Notes under the pieces: generated by a model
Databases searched by the model: none
The model's input: only the letters and a program-made list of their open reading frames with translations
Told to the model about the DNA's origin: nothing
Source: Bisbaumannia pacifica
GTDB taxonomy: Bacteria; Pseudomonadota; Gammaproteobacteria; Pseudomonadales; Halomonadaceae
Assembly (NCBI RefSeq): GCF_007989625.1
Contig: NZ_BJUK01000001.1
Span: forward strand, 62,001 to 126,000
Length of the DNA: 64,000 nucleotides
Reading direction: 5' to 3'
Shown: positions 24,225 to 35,366 of the stretch, one piece after another
Position numbering within the stretch: the first letter of the stretch is position 1
Layout: the number at the start of each line of letters is the position of its first letter
Translations under genes and position numbers: made by a program

Positions 24225-25484
24225 TTACAACAATGCCAGGGTCAACCAGGGCTGCCAGGCCAGCAGCACCAGGGCCACCAGGCTCATCAGCAGGAACGGC
24301 AGCAGGGCCCGGAAGATGCGCAATGGCGGCACCCCGGTCATGGAGGCACTGATAAAGAGCCCCGCCCCCACCGGCGGCGTCAGTAACCCCAGTACCAGGG
24401 TCAGGGAGACCACCACCCCGAACTGGTAAGCAGTGATGTCGAACTGCTGGGTGGCGATGGGCAGCAGGATCGGCACCACCAGGATCAGGGCGGCGATGCC
24501 ATCCACGATCATGCCCACCAGCAGGAGGATGCCGATGACCAGCAGCAGGAAGACGAAGGGGTCGGTGGTCAGGGAAGCGATCCAGGCGGCGGCCATCTGT
24601 GGTAGCTGCTCGTAGACGACCACCCAGCCGAACACCCCGGCGGCAGCGATCAGCATGATCACCAGGCCGGCATTGATGGCGGTGCGCTCGAGCAGCCGCG
24701 GCAAACTCGCCAGGCTCAGGTCGCGGTAGACATAGCGGCCGATCAGCAGCGCCGCCAGGGAAGCGAGTGCCGCCGACTCGGTGGGCGTGGCCAGCCCCGA
24801 GAGGATCCCGCCGATGATGATCAGCGGAATCGACATCGCCGGCAGGCCCATCAGCAGATAGCGCTTGGCCTGGGCACGGCTCGGCCAGTCACCCCTGGGG
24901 TACTGCTGCACCAGGCCCACGGCAGTAATGGCCAGGAAGAAGAGCCCAGCCATCAGCAGCCCCGGCAGGATACCGGCGATAAACATCTCGGCGATCGGTA
25001 CCTGGGCGATCACCCCGAACAGCACGAAGAGCATCGACGGCGGGATGATCGGCGACATCAGGCCACCGGCCGCGGTGACCGCCGCCGCGAAGGGCGTGTC
25101 GTAGCCCTCCCGCTCCATGGCCGGAACCATGGCCCGGGACATGATGGCGATCTGCGAGGCCGCCGAGCCGACGATGGCCGCCATCATCATATTGGCCACC
25201 AGGTTGATATACACCAGGCCGCCGCGGAAGCCGCCCACCAGGATCCGCGCCAGGTCGATCAGTCGCCGGGTCAGGCCGCCTTCGTTCATCAGTTCGCCGG
25301 CGAGCATAAACAGCGGAATCGCCAGCAGGCCGTAATTTTCGATCGCCCCGAACAGTTGCTGCGGATAGGAGGCGAACAGCAGGGTATTGCCGGAGTCGAC
25401 GATATACCAGGCCGCCGAGAGGGCCAGCACCAGGGCGATGGGCACGGCGCCCAGCAGCAGGAGAGCGAAGATGGCGAGGGTCAT
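24225..25484 (-). CDS. dctM: TRAP transporter large permease subunit (system 2)
   Basis: This 419-residue protein has the same length as the dctM at 4759-6018 and nearly the same sequence, including GGLTRRLIDLARILVG, LVANMMMAAIVGSAASQIA, GLMSPIIPPS and the C-terminal LLAWQPWLTLALL. It is the translocation subunit of a TRAP transporter. The ATG overlaps the dctQ2 stop. Its operon lies next to the 3-hydroxyanthranilate operon and has the same promoter architecture, which suggests uptake of an aminated aromatic acid. Confidence 0.93.
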   Translation of the reverse strand: MTLAIFALLLLGAVPIALVLALSAAWYIVDSGNTLLFASYPQQLFGAIENYGLLAIPLFMLAGELMNEGGLTRRLIDLARILVGGFRGGLVYINLVANMMMAAIVGSAASQIAIMSRAMVPAMEREGYDTPFAAAVTAAGGLMSPIIPPSMLFVLFGVIAQVPIAEMFIAGILPGLLMAGLFFLAITAVGLVQQYPRGDWPSRAQAKRYLLMGLPAMSIPLIIIGGILSGLATPTESAALASLAALLIGRYVYRDLSLASLPRLLERTAINAGLVIMLIAAAGVFGWVVVYEQLPQMAAAWIASLTTDPFVFLLLVIGILLLVGMIVDGIAALILVVPILLPIATQQFDITAYQFGVVVSLTLVLGLLTPPVGAGLFISASMTGVPPLRIFRALLPFLLMSLVALVLLAWQPWLTLALL

Positions 25485-26029
25485 GCCAACCTCCTTTGCC
25501 GGGCCGCGAGGCCCTTGAGGCTATCGATCAGGTTGACCAGGCCATGCACTCCCAGGGACGCCGAGAAGAGCGGCAGGCAGAGCCAGGACCAGAACTTGGG
25601 CAGCCCCAGGGTGCTGGTGCGTTCGGAATAGATGAAGTTGAAGGTCTCCCCCTGGAAGGCGCCGATATCGAAGCCCGCTTCCCACAGCGCCACGGGGTCA
25701 TACCAGCGCCAGCAGAGCCACAGCAACAAGCCGGCGAAGCCGAGGATGACGGCATCCACCAATGCCCGGACGATGGCCTGCGGGCAGGCCGGCAGGGCAT
25801 CCAGCAGTAGGGTCACGGCGACGCCCTCGCGACGCTTGAGCACCACCGAGGTGGTCAGGAAGGTCATCCATACCATGGCGTGAATGGCCAGCTCGTTGAC
25901 CCAGTAGAGCGGCGTGCCCAGGGCCCGGGTCAGGATATTGAGCAGGATCAGCCCGGTGATCAGCGCCGCCAGCAGCGCGGCGACGACGATCTCGACCCGG
26001 GCCAGCCCCTGGGAGAATTGCTTCAGCAT
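25481..26029 (-). CDS. dctQ: TRAP transporter small permease subunit (system 2)
   Basis: The 182-residue protein matches DctQ1 in length and layout. It has four membrane segments, YWVNELAIHAMVWMTF followed by KRREGVAVTLL, and a long loop with GETFNFIYSE. The last four bases overlap the dctM2 start. A hairpin separates it from dctP2. It is confidently DctQ; its substrate is inferred only from the neighbouring genes. Confidence 0.9.
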   Translation of the reverse strand: MLKQFSQGLARVEIVVAALLAALITGLILLNILTRALGTPLYWVNELAIHAMVWMTFLTTSVVLKRREGVAVTLLLDALPACPQAIVRALVDAVILGFAGLLLWLCWRWYDPVALWEAGFDIGAFQGETFNFIYSERTSTLGLPKFWSWLCLPLFSASLGVHGLVNLIDSLKGLAARQRRLA

Positions 26030-26041
26030 AGGGAGCCCCAA

Positions 26042-26057
26042 CCCGGGCGACCCCGGG
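26042..26057 (-). terminator. Intercistronic hairpin between dctP2 and dctQ2
   Basis: Two CCCGGG blocks can pair around a 4-base loop (6-bp stem). The position matches the hairpins in the other two TRAP operons. It is weaker than those and lacks a T-run. Confidence 0.4.
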
Positions 26058-26072
26058 GCATTGGATGATGCA

Positions 26073-27059
26073 TCACTCGACCTCGAGCACCGCCGCGGCC
26101 TGGCGCAGCGTCTCGAGGGCCGGTGCGCGCTGGTTCCAGGTCGCCTCCCACTGGGCGATGGCCTCCCGGAAGAACGCCTCGTCGGCCTCGGTGATGGTGA
26201 GGTCCAGGGCGCGCAGGGCGGCCTCCTGGGCCGGCTCACGCTCCAGAACGCTATCGATCACGCCATCCAGGTGGGCGTTCATGGTGGTGATGATCAGCTC
26301 GCGATCCTCGCCGGAGAGCTCGCGCCAGACGCGCCCGGAGACCACCCCGACCATGGGGAACATCATGTGGTTGGAGATCAGCAGGTGCTCGGCCTGGTCG
26401 TAGAACTTGAGTGCCTCGATGGCCTCGAAGTCCATGTCGATGGCGTCCACCTGGCCGTTGGCCAGGGCGTCGTAGACGTCCGGCAGCGGCAGCGGGGTGG
26501 GTGCGGTGCCGGCGGCCAGATAGAAGTCGCGGATCGGCTCGAAGGGGGTGATACGCAGGCGCTGTCCCTCGAGATCCTGCGGCGAAGCGATGGGGTCACG
26601 ACTAAGGATCTGACGCATGCCGGACATGCCGTAGCCGACGCCCACCAGACCGGTCTGGGCGGGCATCAGCTCGAGCAGCTCGCCGGCCACGTCCGAGCGC
26701 AGCAGGCGCGCCGCGTGGGCCACGTCATTCACCAGGTAGGGCGCATAGAGGGCACCGAAATCGGGGATACGATTGGAGATTTCGGCGATGGTCAGGAAGG
26801 CCATGTCCAGGGAGCCGGCCTGCAGCTGCTGCACCATCTGCGCCTCATTGCCCAATTGCTGGGAGGGGAAGACGCTGACGCTATGCTCGCCGGCGCTGGC
26901 CTCGGCGAGCTCCTCGCCGAGGCCCTCGGCGGCCTGGGTCCAGAGGTGGGAGGGCGGGGTGATCAGGCCCAGTCGGAAATCCCGGGCCTGGGCGTTCCAG
27001 GACGCCAGGGTCAGGCCCAGGGCCAGAGCCGTCGATGCGATCTTGTTGAAGTTGTTCAT
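26073..27059 (-). CDS. dctP: TRAP transporter substrate-binding protein (system 2)
   Basis: The 328-residue periplasmic receptor has a signal peptide ending near WNAQA. It then matches DctP1 in long blocks such as QQLGNEAQMVQQLQAGSLD, DFGALYAPYLV, QTGLVGVGYGMSGMR and ANGQVDAIDMDFEA. The two receptors therefore probably bind similar ligands. Upstream is a LysR-type palindrome and a -10 block also found before nbaE, so the transporter is likely expressed together with the 3-hydroxyanthranilate pathway. 3-Hydroxyanthranilate or a related acid is the inferred substrate. Confidence 0.92.
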   Translation of the reverse strand: MNNFNKIASTALALGLTLASWNAQARDFRLGLITPPSHLWTQAAEGLGEELAEASAGEHSVSVFPSQQLGNEAQMVQQLQAGSLDMAFLTIAEISNRIPDFGALYAPYLVNDVAHAARLLRSDVAGELLELMPAQTGLVGVGYGMSGMRQILSRDPIASPQDLEGQRLRITPFEPIRDFYLAAGTAPTPLPLPDVYDALANGQVDAIDMDFEAIEALKFYDQAEHLLISNHMMFPMVGVVSGRVWRELSGEDRELIITTMNAHLDGVIDSVLEREPAQEAALRALDLTITEADEAFFREAIAQWEATWNQRAPALETLRQAAAVLEVE

Positions 27060-27127
27060 CAGGGTATCTCGACCTCTTGTAGTGACATCACCAGGGCCCG
27101 ATCCGCGTGTAATTCCCCCTGTCTCGG

Positions 27128-27197
27128 GAGTCTAGCCAGCACGGATATAATCCAAAAATAAATTAACCGGGCACTGGTATTTTTATATGGAATACCA
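27128..27197 (-). promoter_or_regulatory. TRAP-2 promoter with LysR-type operator
   Basis: A palindrome TGGTATT-N9-AATACCA spans 27175-27197 and contains the T-N11-A core of LysR-type sites. On the minus strand, 36 bases after the AATACC half-site, comes CTGGCTAGACTC (27128-27139) with TAGACT as the likely -10. The nbaE promoter has the same operator halves, the same 36-base gap and an identical block except for one base. Predicted transcription start is about 60 bases before dctP2. Confidence 0.75.
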
Positions 27198-27234
27198 AAG
27201 GGCGTGGCTTCCCCGACGCTACTGCCCCCGCCAC

Positions 27235-29221
<1,987 letters not shown>

Positions 29222-29245
29222 GACAGGCTCCTTGTTCTTGGGTAG

Positions 29246-30013
29246 TTAGACGCAGGTGAAGGCGGTCTCGCCGAAGCCGGCCACGTCCACGCTGACGTGG
29301 ACACCGGGGCGCAGCGCCTCGGCGGCGGTGGCGGCGCCGGCCATGATCAGGCTGCCGGCGGGCAGGCTGAGCCCCGCCTCGCTGACCAGCTTGGCGGCCT
29401 CGACCAGGCTACGCAGGGGGTTGCCGAGAATCGCCGCGGTGGAGCCGGCCTGTACCAGCTGGCCGTCCAGGCGCATCAGCACCCCGGCGTTGTCGAGGCC
29501 CGCGAGGTCCCGGGACCAGGGCCCCACCACCAGGCCGGAGGAGGAGCAGTTGTCGGCCACCACGTCCTCGAGGCTGAACTTGAAGGCCTCGTAGCGGGAG
29601 TCGATGATCTCGATGGCCGGGGCCACCGCCTCGATATGGTCGGCCGCCTCCAGCAGGGTCAGCGGGCGGTCGATGGTGCGTCCCACCAAAAAGCACACCT
29701 CCGGCTCGGCGCGGGGGTGGATATAGCGCGACAGCGCCACCTCGCCGCCGTCCGCCTCGAGCATGGCGTCGGTGAGCCAGCCCCAGATCAGGCTGTCGAC
29801 GCCCATCTGCTGCATCTTGGCGCGGCTGGTGAAGCCCAGCTTGATGCCGATGCGGCGCTCGCCGTCGTCGTAGCGGCGCTGCATGGAGGCGCGCTGGATC
29901 TCATAGGCCTGATCCAGGCTGAAGGGCGTATGGGGGCTGAACTGGGCCAGCGGCTTGGCGCGGCGGGCCGCCTGGTCCAGCGCCTCGGCGATACTGGAAA
30001 TCTCGATGCTCAT
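29246..30013 (-). CDS. nbaG: 2-oxo-3-hexenedioate (4-oxalocrotonate) decarboxylase
   Basis: The 255-residue protein belongs to the hydratase/decarboxylase family (DmpH/XylI, MhpD fold). It shows [32 protein letters not shown] and [21 protein letters not shown], with the metal-binding acidic residues. It removes CO2 from 2-oxo-3-hexenedioate to give 2-oxopent-4-enoate. A second family member, nbaH, is in the same operon; this one is called decarboxylase by its ESRY-like region and its position next to nbaF. The start overlaps the nbaI stop (ATGA). Confidence 0.88.
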   Translation of the reverse strand: MSIEISSIAEALDQAARRAKPLAQFSPHTPFSLDQAYEIQRASMQRRYDDGERRIGIKLGFTSRAKMQQMGVDSLIWGWLTDAMLEADGGEVALSRYIHPRAEPEVCFLVGRTIDRPLTLLEAADHIEAVAPAIEIIDSRYEAFKFSLEDVVADNCSSSGLVVGPWSRDLAGLDNAGVLMRLDGQLVQAGSTAAILGNPLRSLVEAAKLVSEAGLSLPAGSLIMAGAATAAEALRPGVHVSVDVAGFGETAFTCV

Positions 30014-31032
30014 GCGCTTGCTCCTTGCTTGGCCAGCAGGTCCAGGGCCACGTCGACGATCATGTCCTCCTGGCCGCCGACCATCTTGCGGCGGCCCAGC
30101 TCCACCAGGATGTCCACGGTCTTGAGGCCATAACGCTCGGCGGCGGCCTCGGCGTGGCGCAGGAAGCTGGAGTAGACGCCAGCATAGCCCAGCGCCAGGG
30201 TCTCCCGATCGACCCGCACCGGGCGGTCCTGCAGCGGGCGCACGATATCGTCGGCGGCGTCCATCAGGGTGTAGAGGTCGGTGCCGTGATCCCAGCCCAG
30301 GCGCTCGGCGGCGGCGATAAACACCTCCAGGGGAGCATTGCCGGCGCCGGCGCCCATGCCGGCCAGGCTGGCATCGACCCGGTCACAGCCCTCCTCCACC
30401 GCGACGATGGAGTTGGCCACGCCGAGGCTCAGGTTGTGGTGGGCGTGAATGCCGAGCTGGGTGGCCGGGTCGAGAACGTCCTTCATGGCCCAGAAGCGCT
30501 CGCGCACCCCGTCCATGGTCAGGGCGCCACCGGAATCCACCACATAGATGGTCTGGGCGCCGTAGGACTCCATCAGCTTGCCCTGCTCGGCGAGGCCCTG
30601 GGGCGTCTGCATATGGCTCATCATCAAAAAGCCCACGGTGTCCATGCCGAGCTTACGGGCGTGCTCGATATGCTGGCGGGAGACATCGGCCTCGGTGCAG
30701 TGGGTGGCGATACGCGCCCCGCGGGCACCGGCGGCATAGGCGGCCTCCAGGTCATGCACGGTACCGATGCCCGGCAGCAGCAGGGTGGTGATCATGGCGT
30801 GTTCCACCACCTCGGCCACCGCGGCGATCCACTCCACATCGCTGTGGGCGCCGAAGCCATAGTTGAAGCTCGCCCCCTGCAGGCCGTCGCCGTGAGCCAC
30901 CTCGATGGAGTCGACCCGGGCGGCGTCGAGGGCGCGGGCGATGCGTTTCGCATCTTCCAGGCCGTACTGGTGACGCACCGCATGGCTGCCATCGCGCAGG
31001 GTCACGTCGGAGATATACAGCTTCTTGCTCAT
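30010..31032 (-). CDS. nbaI: 4-hydroxy-2-oxovalerate aldolase
   Basis: The 340-residue DmpG-type aldolase splits 4-hydroxy-2-oxovalerate into pyruvate and acetaldehyde. Family features are the N-terminal [16 protein letters not shown] (metal and catalytic Asp/His residues), GADSGG-like [11 protein letters not shown], the metal ligands in [15 protein letters not shown], and the C-terminal communication domain that contacts the dehydrogenase. Eleven bases separate it from nbaJ, whose product is its partner for direct acetaldehyde channelling. It also resembles MhpE; the operon makes NbaI the fitting name. Confidence 0.93.
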   Translation of the reverse strand: MSKKLYISDVTLRDGSHAVRHQYGLEDAKRIARALDAARVDSIEVAHGDGLQGASFNYGFGAHSDVEWIAAVAEVVEHAMITTLLLPGIGTVHDLEAAYAAGARGARIATHCTEADVSRQHIEHARKLGMDTVGFLMMSHMQTPQGLAEQGKLMESYGAQTIYVVDSGGALTMDGVRERFWAMKDVLDPATQLGIHAHHNLSLGVANSIVAVEEGCDRVDASLAGMGAGAGNAPLEVFIAAAERLGWDHGTDLYTLMDAADDIVRPLQDRPVRVDRETLALGYAGVYSSFLRHAEAAAERYGLKTVDILVELGRRKMVGGQEDMIVDVALDLLAKQGASA

Positions 31033-31043
31033 GATGGGTCTCC

Positions 31044-31985
31044 TCAGGCGGTGGCGGCCAGCAGGCGGGTGGCGGCGAGGCGCTCGGCACAGGCCTTGGC
31101 GGCGGAGGTCATGATGTCCAGGTTGCCGGCATAGGCGGGCAGGTAGTGGGCCGCGCCCTCCACCTCGAGGAAGATGGAGACCTTGAGGCCGTGAGTCGGG
31201 CCCAGGCCCGGCAGGTTGACCGGGCGCTCGGCCGGCACCGACTCGAACTGCACCCGCTGCTTGAGGCGATAGCCCGGCACATAGGCCTGCACCGCCTTCG
31301 CCATGGCGTTGATGGAGGCCTCGATGGCGTCCCGGTCGGCTTCCTCGGCGAGGATGAAGACGCTGTCGCGCATGATCAGCGGCGGCTCGGCGGGGTTGAG
31401 GACGATGATCGCCTTGCCCTTGGCGGCGCCGCCACAGCTCTCGATGGCCTGGGAGGTGGTCTCGGTGAACTCGTCGATATTGGCGCGGGTGCCGGGGCCG
31501 GCGGAGCGGCTGGAAATCGACGCCACGATCTCGCCGTAGTGCACCCTGGTGACCCGGGAGACCGCCGCCACCATGGGAATGGTGGCCTGGCCGCCGCAGG
31601 TGACCATGTTGATATTGGCGGCGTCCAGGTGCTCGTCCATATTGATCGGCGGGATCACGTAGGGGCCGATGGCCGCCGGGGTCAGATCGACCACCTTGAT
31701 GCCGCGGGCCTGGAGCAGCGCATTGTGGCGCCGGTGGGCGCCGGCGGAGGTGGCATCGAAGGCGATCTTGATCTCGTCGATATGGTCCATCGCCAGCAGG
31801 CCGTCGATGCCCTCGGCGGTGGTCGGCACGCCGAGCTTGGCGGCACGGGCCAGGCCATCGGAGGCCGGGTCGATGCCGACCATGGCGCCCATCTCCAGGG
31901 ACTCGCCGTGACGCAGGATCTTGATCATCAGGTCGGTACCGATATTGCCGGAACCGATGATGGCCACTTTTACCTTCTTGCTCAT
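31044..31985 (-). CDS. nbaJ: Acetaldehyde dehydrogenase (CoA-acylating)
   Basis: The 313-residue DmpF-type enzyme oxidises acetaldehyde to acetyl-CoA with NAD. It has the N-terminal [14 protein letters not shown] nucleotide motif, the catalytic Cys130 in [13 protein letters not shown], and [16 protein letters not shown]. It forms a complex with the aldolase NbaI, so the reactive aldehyde is not released. The ATG at 31985 is used; upstream in-frame sequence belongs to the nbaH gene in another frame. Only 11 bases separate it from nbaH. Confidence 0.93.
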   Translation of the reverse strand: MSKKVKVAIIGSGNIGTDLMIKILRHGESLEMGAMVGIDPASDGLARAAKLGVPTTAEGIDGLLAMDHIDEIKIAFDATSAGAHRRHNALLQARGIKVVDLTPAAIGPYVIPPINMDEHLDAANINMVTCGGQATIPMVAAVSRVTRVHYGEIVASISSRSAGPGTRANIDEFTETTSQAIESCGGAAKGKAIIVLNPAEPPLIMRDSVFILAEEADRDAIEASINAMAKAVQAYVPGYRLKQRVQFESVPAERPVNLPGLGPTHGLKVSIFLEVEGAAHYLPAYAGNLDIMTSAAKACAERLAATRLLAATA

Positions 31986-31996
31986 GGTCGCTCCCC

Positions 31997-32809
31997 TCAC
32001 TGTGACTGGGCGAAGGCGGCGGTCACGCTGCCCAGGCCCTGGATTTCGGCGTGGAAGACATCCCCCGGCGCGGCGGCCACCATGGGCCCCAGGGCACCGG
32101 TCAGCAGGACATCGCCGGCACGCAGCGGCTCGCCGAAGCGCGCCATGGTGTCGGCCAGCCAGACGGCGGCATTGAGGGGGTTGTCGAGGCAAGCGGCCCC
32201 GGCGCCCACCGAGACCGGCTCGCCGCGGCGGGTCAGCTTCATGCCGCAGCGCACCAGATCGAGGGCCTCGAGCCTGACCGGGCGACTGCCCAGCACGAAG
32301 GCCCCGGAGGAGGCGTTGTCGGCGATGGTATCGGCGAGGCGGATATCCCAGTCGGCGATGCGACTACCCACCACCTCGATGGCCGGCAGGGCGAAGTCGG
32401 TGGCGCGGATCAGGTCGGCCAGGGTGTGGCGCTCGTGATCGAGGTCGCGGCCCAGCACCAGGGCGATCTCCGCCTCCACCTTGGGCTGCAGCACGGCCTC
32501 CGCGGCGATCGGCTGGCCGTCGCCCACCGCCATGTCGGCGAAGAGCACGCCGAAATCGGGCTGATCGACCCCCAGCTGCTGCTGCACCGCACGCGAGGTG
32601 AGGCCGACCTTGAAGCCGACCCGGCGGCGTCCTTGCTCGCGGGCCAGGCGGGTGTTGTGCTGCTGGACGGCGTAGGCCAGGGCCACCGGATCGGCACCGG
32701 CCTCATCGGCCTGGGCGGCGGCGATCAGCTCGCGCACCGGGGCGCAGGGCCGGCCCGTGGCCTGGGCCTGGCGGAGGCGCTCGGCGGCCTCGATCAGGGC
32801 AGAATGCAT
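31997..32809 (-). CDS. nbaH: 2-oxopent-4-enoate hydratase
   Basis: The 270-residue protein is the second hydratase/decarboxylase-family member (DmpE/MhpD type), with [35 protein letters not shown] and [24 protein letters not shown]. It adds water to 2-oxopent-4-enoate to give 4-hydroxy-2-oxovalerate. The ATG at 32809 has GAGGAG seven bases upstream; an alternative start six codons earlier is less likely. It lies 14 bases after nbaE. In strain KU-7 an extra gene, nbaX, sits at this junction and is absent here. Confidence 0.9.
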   Translation of the reverse strand: MHSALIEAAERLRQAQATGRPCAPVRELIAAAQADEAGADPVALAYAVQQHNTRLAREQGRRRVGFKVGLTSRAVQQQLGVDQPDFGVLFADMAVGDGQPIAAEAVLQPKVEAEIALVLGRDLDHERHTLADLIRATDFALPAIEVVGSRIADWDIRLADTIADNASSGAFVLGSRPVRLEALDLVRCGMKLTRRGEPVSVGAGAACLDNPLNAAVWLADTMARFGEPLRAGDVLLTGALGPMVAAAPGDVFHAEIQGLGSVTAAFAQSQ

Positions 32810-32823
32810 GAGAATCTCCTCGC

Positions 32824-34290
32824 TCACGGGTTGACGCAGATGGTGGTCAGTTCGGAATAGAAATCGAGGGAGTGGCGGCCCCCCTCGCGGCCCAGGCCGG
32901 AGAGACGGGCGCCGCCGAAGGGAGTGCGCAGGTCACGCAGGAACCAGGTGTTGACCCACACCATGCCCACATGGAACCGGCGGGAGAGGCGATGGGCGCG
33001 GCCCAGGTCGCGGGTCCACAGCGCCGTGGCCAGGCCATAGGCGGTGCCATTGACCCGCTCGACCACCTCTTCCTCGCGATCGAAGGGGGCGATATGGCAG
33101 ACCGGGCCGAACACCTCTTCCTGCACGCAGCGGGCATCGTCGGGCAGGCCGGTCCAGATGGTGGGTCGCACATAGGCGCCCTGATCGCGGGCGTCGCCGA
33201 ACTCGGGCACCTCGCCACCGGTCACCACGGTGGCGCCCTCCTCGCGAGCCAGGTCGAAGTAGCCGAGCACCTTGTCGCGGTGCTGCCGAGAGATCATTGA
33301 GCCCATGTCGACGCCGGGCTCGTCCGGATAACCGATCTTCAGGCCCTCGGCCTTCTCCTTGAGGGCGGCCACGAAGCGCTCGAAGATCGGGCGCTCCACA
33401 TAGACGCGTTCGGAGCACAGGCAGACCTGGCCGGAGTTGGTGAAGCTGGAGCGGGCCACGCCGGCCACCGCCGCCTCGAAATCGCAGTCGGCGAAGACCA
33501 CGGCGGCGTTCTTGCCGCCCAGCTCGAAGGAGACGTCCCGCACCCCCTCGGCGGCCACCTTCATGATCTCGCTGCCGGTGCGCGACTCGCCGGTAAAGGT
33601 GATGGCGTCCACGTCGGGATGCGTGGTGAGAAACTCACCGGCGGAGCCCGGGCCGAAGCCGTGAACCAGGTTGAAGACCCCCTCGGGCAGGCCCGCCGCG
33701 TGAATCACCTCGGCCAGCAGGCTGGCGGTGGAGGGGGACTCCTCGGAGGGCTTGACCACCACCGAGTTGCCGCAGGCCAGGGCCGGCGCCACCTTCCAGG
33801 TGAGCAGCAGCATCGGCAGGTTCCAGGGCGAGATGATCGCCACCACCCCATGGGGCTTGCGCACCGTGTAGCTGAAGACATCGCTGCCGTCGGCGGCGCG
33901 CATCTCGAAGTAGTCGCCGCCGGACTGGCGAATCAGCTCGGCGAAGGTACGGAAGTTGTGCACCCCACGGGCGATATCCAGGCGCCGGGCCTGCGACACC
34001 GGGCGGCCGGTATCGGCCACCTCGGCGGCCACGAACTCCTCGAAACGGCCTTCGATGCCATCGGCAATGCGCATCAGCAGATCGGCCCGCTCGCTGGCGC
34101 TGGTGCGGCTCCAGGGGCCCGACTGGGCGGCCTTGGCGGCGGCCACGGCGCGCCCCACCAGGGCCTCGTCGGCCTCGCAGACCCGGCTCAGCAGGCGGCC
34201 ATCGATGGGCGAGACATTGGGGAAGGTCTGGTCGGTGGCGAGAAACTCGCCGCCGACATAATTGAGGAGCTGAGGGGCTGGGGTCGACAC
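32824..34290 (-). CDS. nbaE: 2-aminomuconate-6-semialdehyde dehydrogenase
   Basis: The 488-residue aldehyde dehydrogenase has the NAD region SPWNLPMLL and [10 protein letters not shown], catalytic Glu256 (FELGGKN) and catalytic Cys290 (SGQVCLC), and ends in [11 protein letters not shown] as in the 2-hydroxymuconic and 2-aminomuconic semialdehyde dehydrogenases (DmpC, AmnC). It oxidises 2-aminomuconate semialdehyde to 2-aminomuconate. The start is GTG with GGAG seven bases upstream. It is the first gene of the operon, about 33 bases after the predicted transcription start, behind the LysR-type operator. Confidence 0.92.
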   Translation of the reverse strand: MSTPAPQLLNYVGGEFLATDQTFPNVSPIDGRLLSRVCEADEALVGRAVAAAKAAQSGPWSRTSASERADLLMRIADGIEGRFEEFVAAEVADTGRPVSQARRLDIARGVHNFRTFAELIRQSGGDYFEMRAADGSDVFSYTVRKPHGVVAIISPWNLPMLLLTWKVAPALACGNSVVVKPSEESPSTASLLAEVIHAAGLPEGVFNLVHGFGPGSAGEFLTTHPDVDAITFTGESRTGSEIMKVAAEGVRDVSFELGGKNAAVVFADCDFEAAVAGVARSSFTNSGQVCLCSERVYVERPIFERFVAALKEKAEGLKIGYPDEPGVDMGSMISRQHRDKVLGYFDLAREEGATVVTGGEVPEFGDARDQGAYVRPTIWTGLPDDARCVQEEVFGPVCHIAPFDREEEVVERVNGTAYGLATALWTRDLGRAHRLSRRFHVGMVWVNTWFLRDLRTPFGGARLSGLGREGGRHSLDFYSELTTICVNP

Positions 34291-34328
34291 GGTCTTCTCC
34301 GAAACGGCGTGATGGCTTGTTTCGGATC

Positions 34329-34397
34329 GAGTCTAACCAGACCTGATATTAACCGATAATAAAACTAGAGGCTTCAGATATTCCCAATTTAAATACC
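34329..34397 (-). promoter_or_regulatory. nbaE promoter with LysR-type operator
   Basis: On the minus strand GGTATT-N9-AATATC (34377-34397) is followed after 36 bases by CTGGTTAGACTC (34329-34340), with TAGACT as the likely -10. This copies the TRAP-2 promoter arrangement exactly. The operator overlaps the last two codons and stop codon of the upstream LysR gene, so gene end and control site share the same bases. Confidence 0.75.
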
Positions 34398-35357
34398 AGG
34401 GAGCAACGACTCGCCATCGGCCTCGCTCACCCGCTCCAGGCATTCGCGAAATAGCCGCGCCGCCGGCCCCAGTTCCCGCCCCGAGGCGAAGAAGCAGCCG
34501 ATATCGCCGAAGATCAACGACTCGCCCAGGTCGAATTCCTTGAGCAACCCCGCCTCGGTAAAGGGGCGCGCCGCCTCCTGGGGCATCAGGGCGATGGTCT
34601 GCTGATCCTGCATCAGTGCCAGGTTGGTGAGGATGGAGAGGGACTCCACCACGTTCTGCGGCAGGCTCAGCCCCGCCTCGGCGAAGAGCCGGTCGGCGGT
34701 GCGCCTGAGCAGCGACTCCCGGGTCGGCAGCACCCAGGGGGAGCCCTGCAGGTCCGCCAGGCGCAGCGCCGACTCGCCATGCAACGGATGCTCGGCCCCC
34801 GCCACCACGCTGAGCCCCTCGTTGTAGAGCGATGCCACCGTCAACTCGCCGGCCTCGTCCCGCCATTGCCAGTCGTCGGGGATGCGCCCCACCACCAGGT
34901 CCAGGTCCCCCACCGCCAGGGCCGGAAAGAGCTGGTCCATCTGCCCCACCCGCAGCGAGACCATCACCCCCGGCGCCCGCTGCTTGAGCAGACGGATCGC
35001 CCTGGGCAACAGCGATACCGACGCCGAGATCAGGGTGCCCACCACCACCTGGCCGCTGGTGCCCGCCTGGAAGGCGTTGACCTCATCGGTGAGGCTGCGC
35101 AGCTCGGCGAGCAGCCCCTTGGCGCGCTTGAGCACCAGCTCGCCCAGCTCGGTGGACCTGACCCCCCGATTGCCGCGCACCAGCAGGGGCGCATCGAAGT
35201 AGCTCTCCAGGTCGTGGATCACCTTGGTGACCGCCGGCTGGGTCAGGTTGAGGGCCTGGGCGGCGCGCAGCATCGAGCCGCTCTGCACCACCTGATCGAG
35301 CACCATCAGCTGATGGAACTTGAGCTTACGGGCGATGGAGATATCGGTGTATTTCAT
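34389..35357 (-). CDS. LysR-family regulator, probable activator of nba and TRAP-2
   Basis: The 322-residue protein has an N-terminal helix-turn-helix (FHQLMVLDQVVQSGSMLRAAQ, LNLTQPAVTKVIHDLE) and a LysR substrate-binding domain (GQVVVGTLISASVSLLPRAI onward). It is encoded directly upstream of nbaE in the same direction, with 98 bases between them. Matching LysR-type palindromes before nbaE and dctP2 make it the natural candidate regulator. The inducer would be a pathway compound such as 3-hydroxyanthranilate or an aminomuconate; this is not shown by sequence. It starts nine bases after selO ends. Confidence 0.88.
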   Translation of the reverse strand: MKYTDISIARKLKFHQLMVLDQVVQSGSMLRAAQALNLTQPAVTKVIHDLESYFDAPLLVRGNRGVRSTELGELVLKRAKGLLAELRSLTDEVNAFQAGTSGQVVVGTLISASVSLLPRAIRLLKQRAPGVMVSLRVGQMDQLFPALAVGDLDLVVGRIPDDWQWRDEAGELTVASLYNEGLSVVAGAEHPLHGESALRLADLQGSPWVLPTRESLLRRTADRLFAEAGLSLPQNVVESLSILTNLALMQDQQTIALMPQEAARPFTEAGLLKEFDLGESLIFGDIGCFFASGRELGPAARLFRECLERVSEADGESLLPGI

Positions 35358-35366
35358 GGCCTGGCC

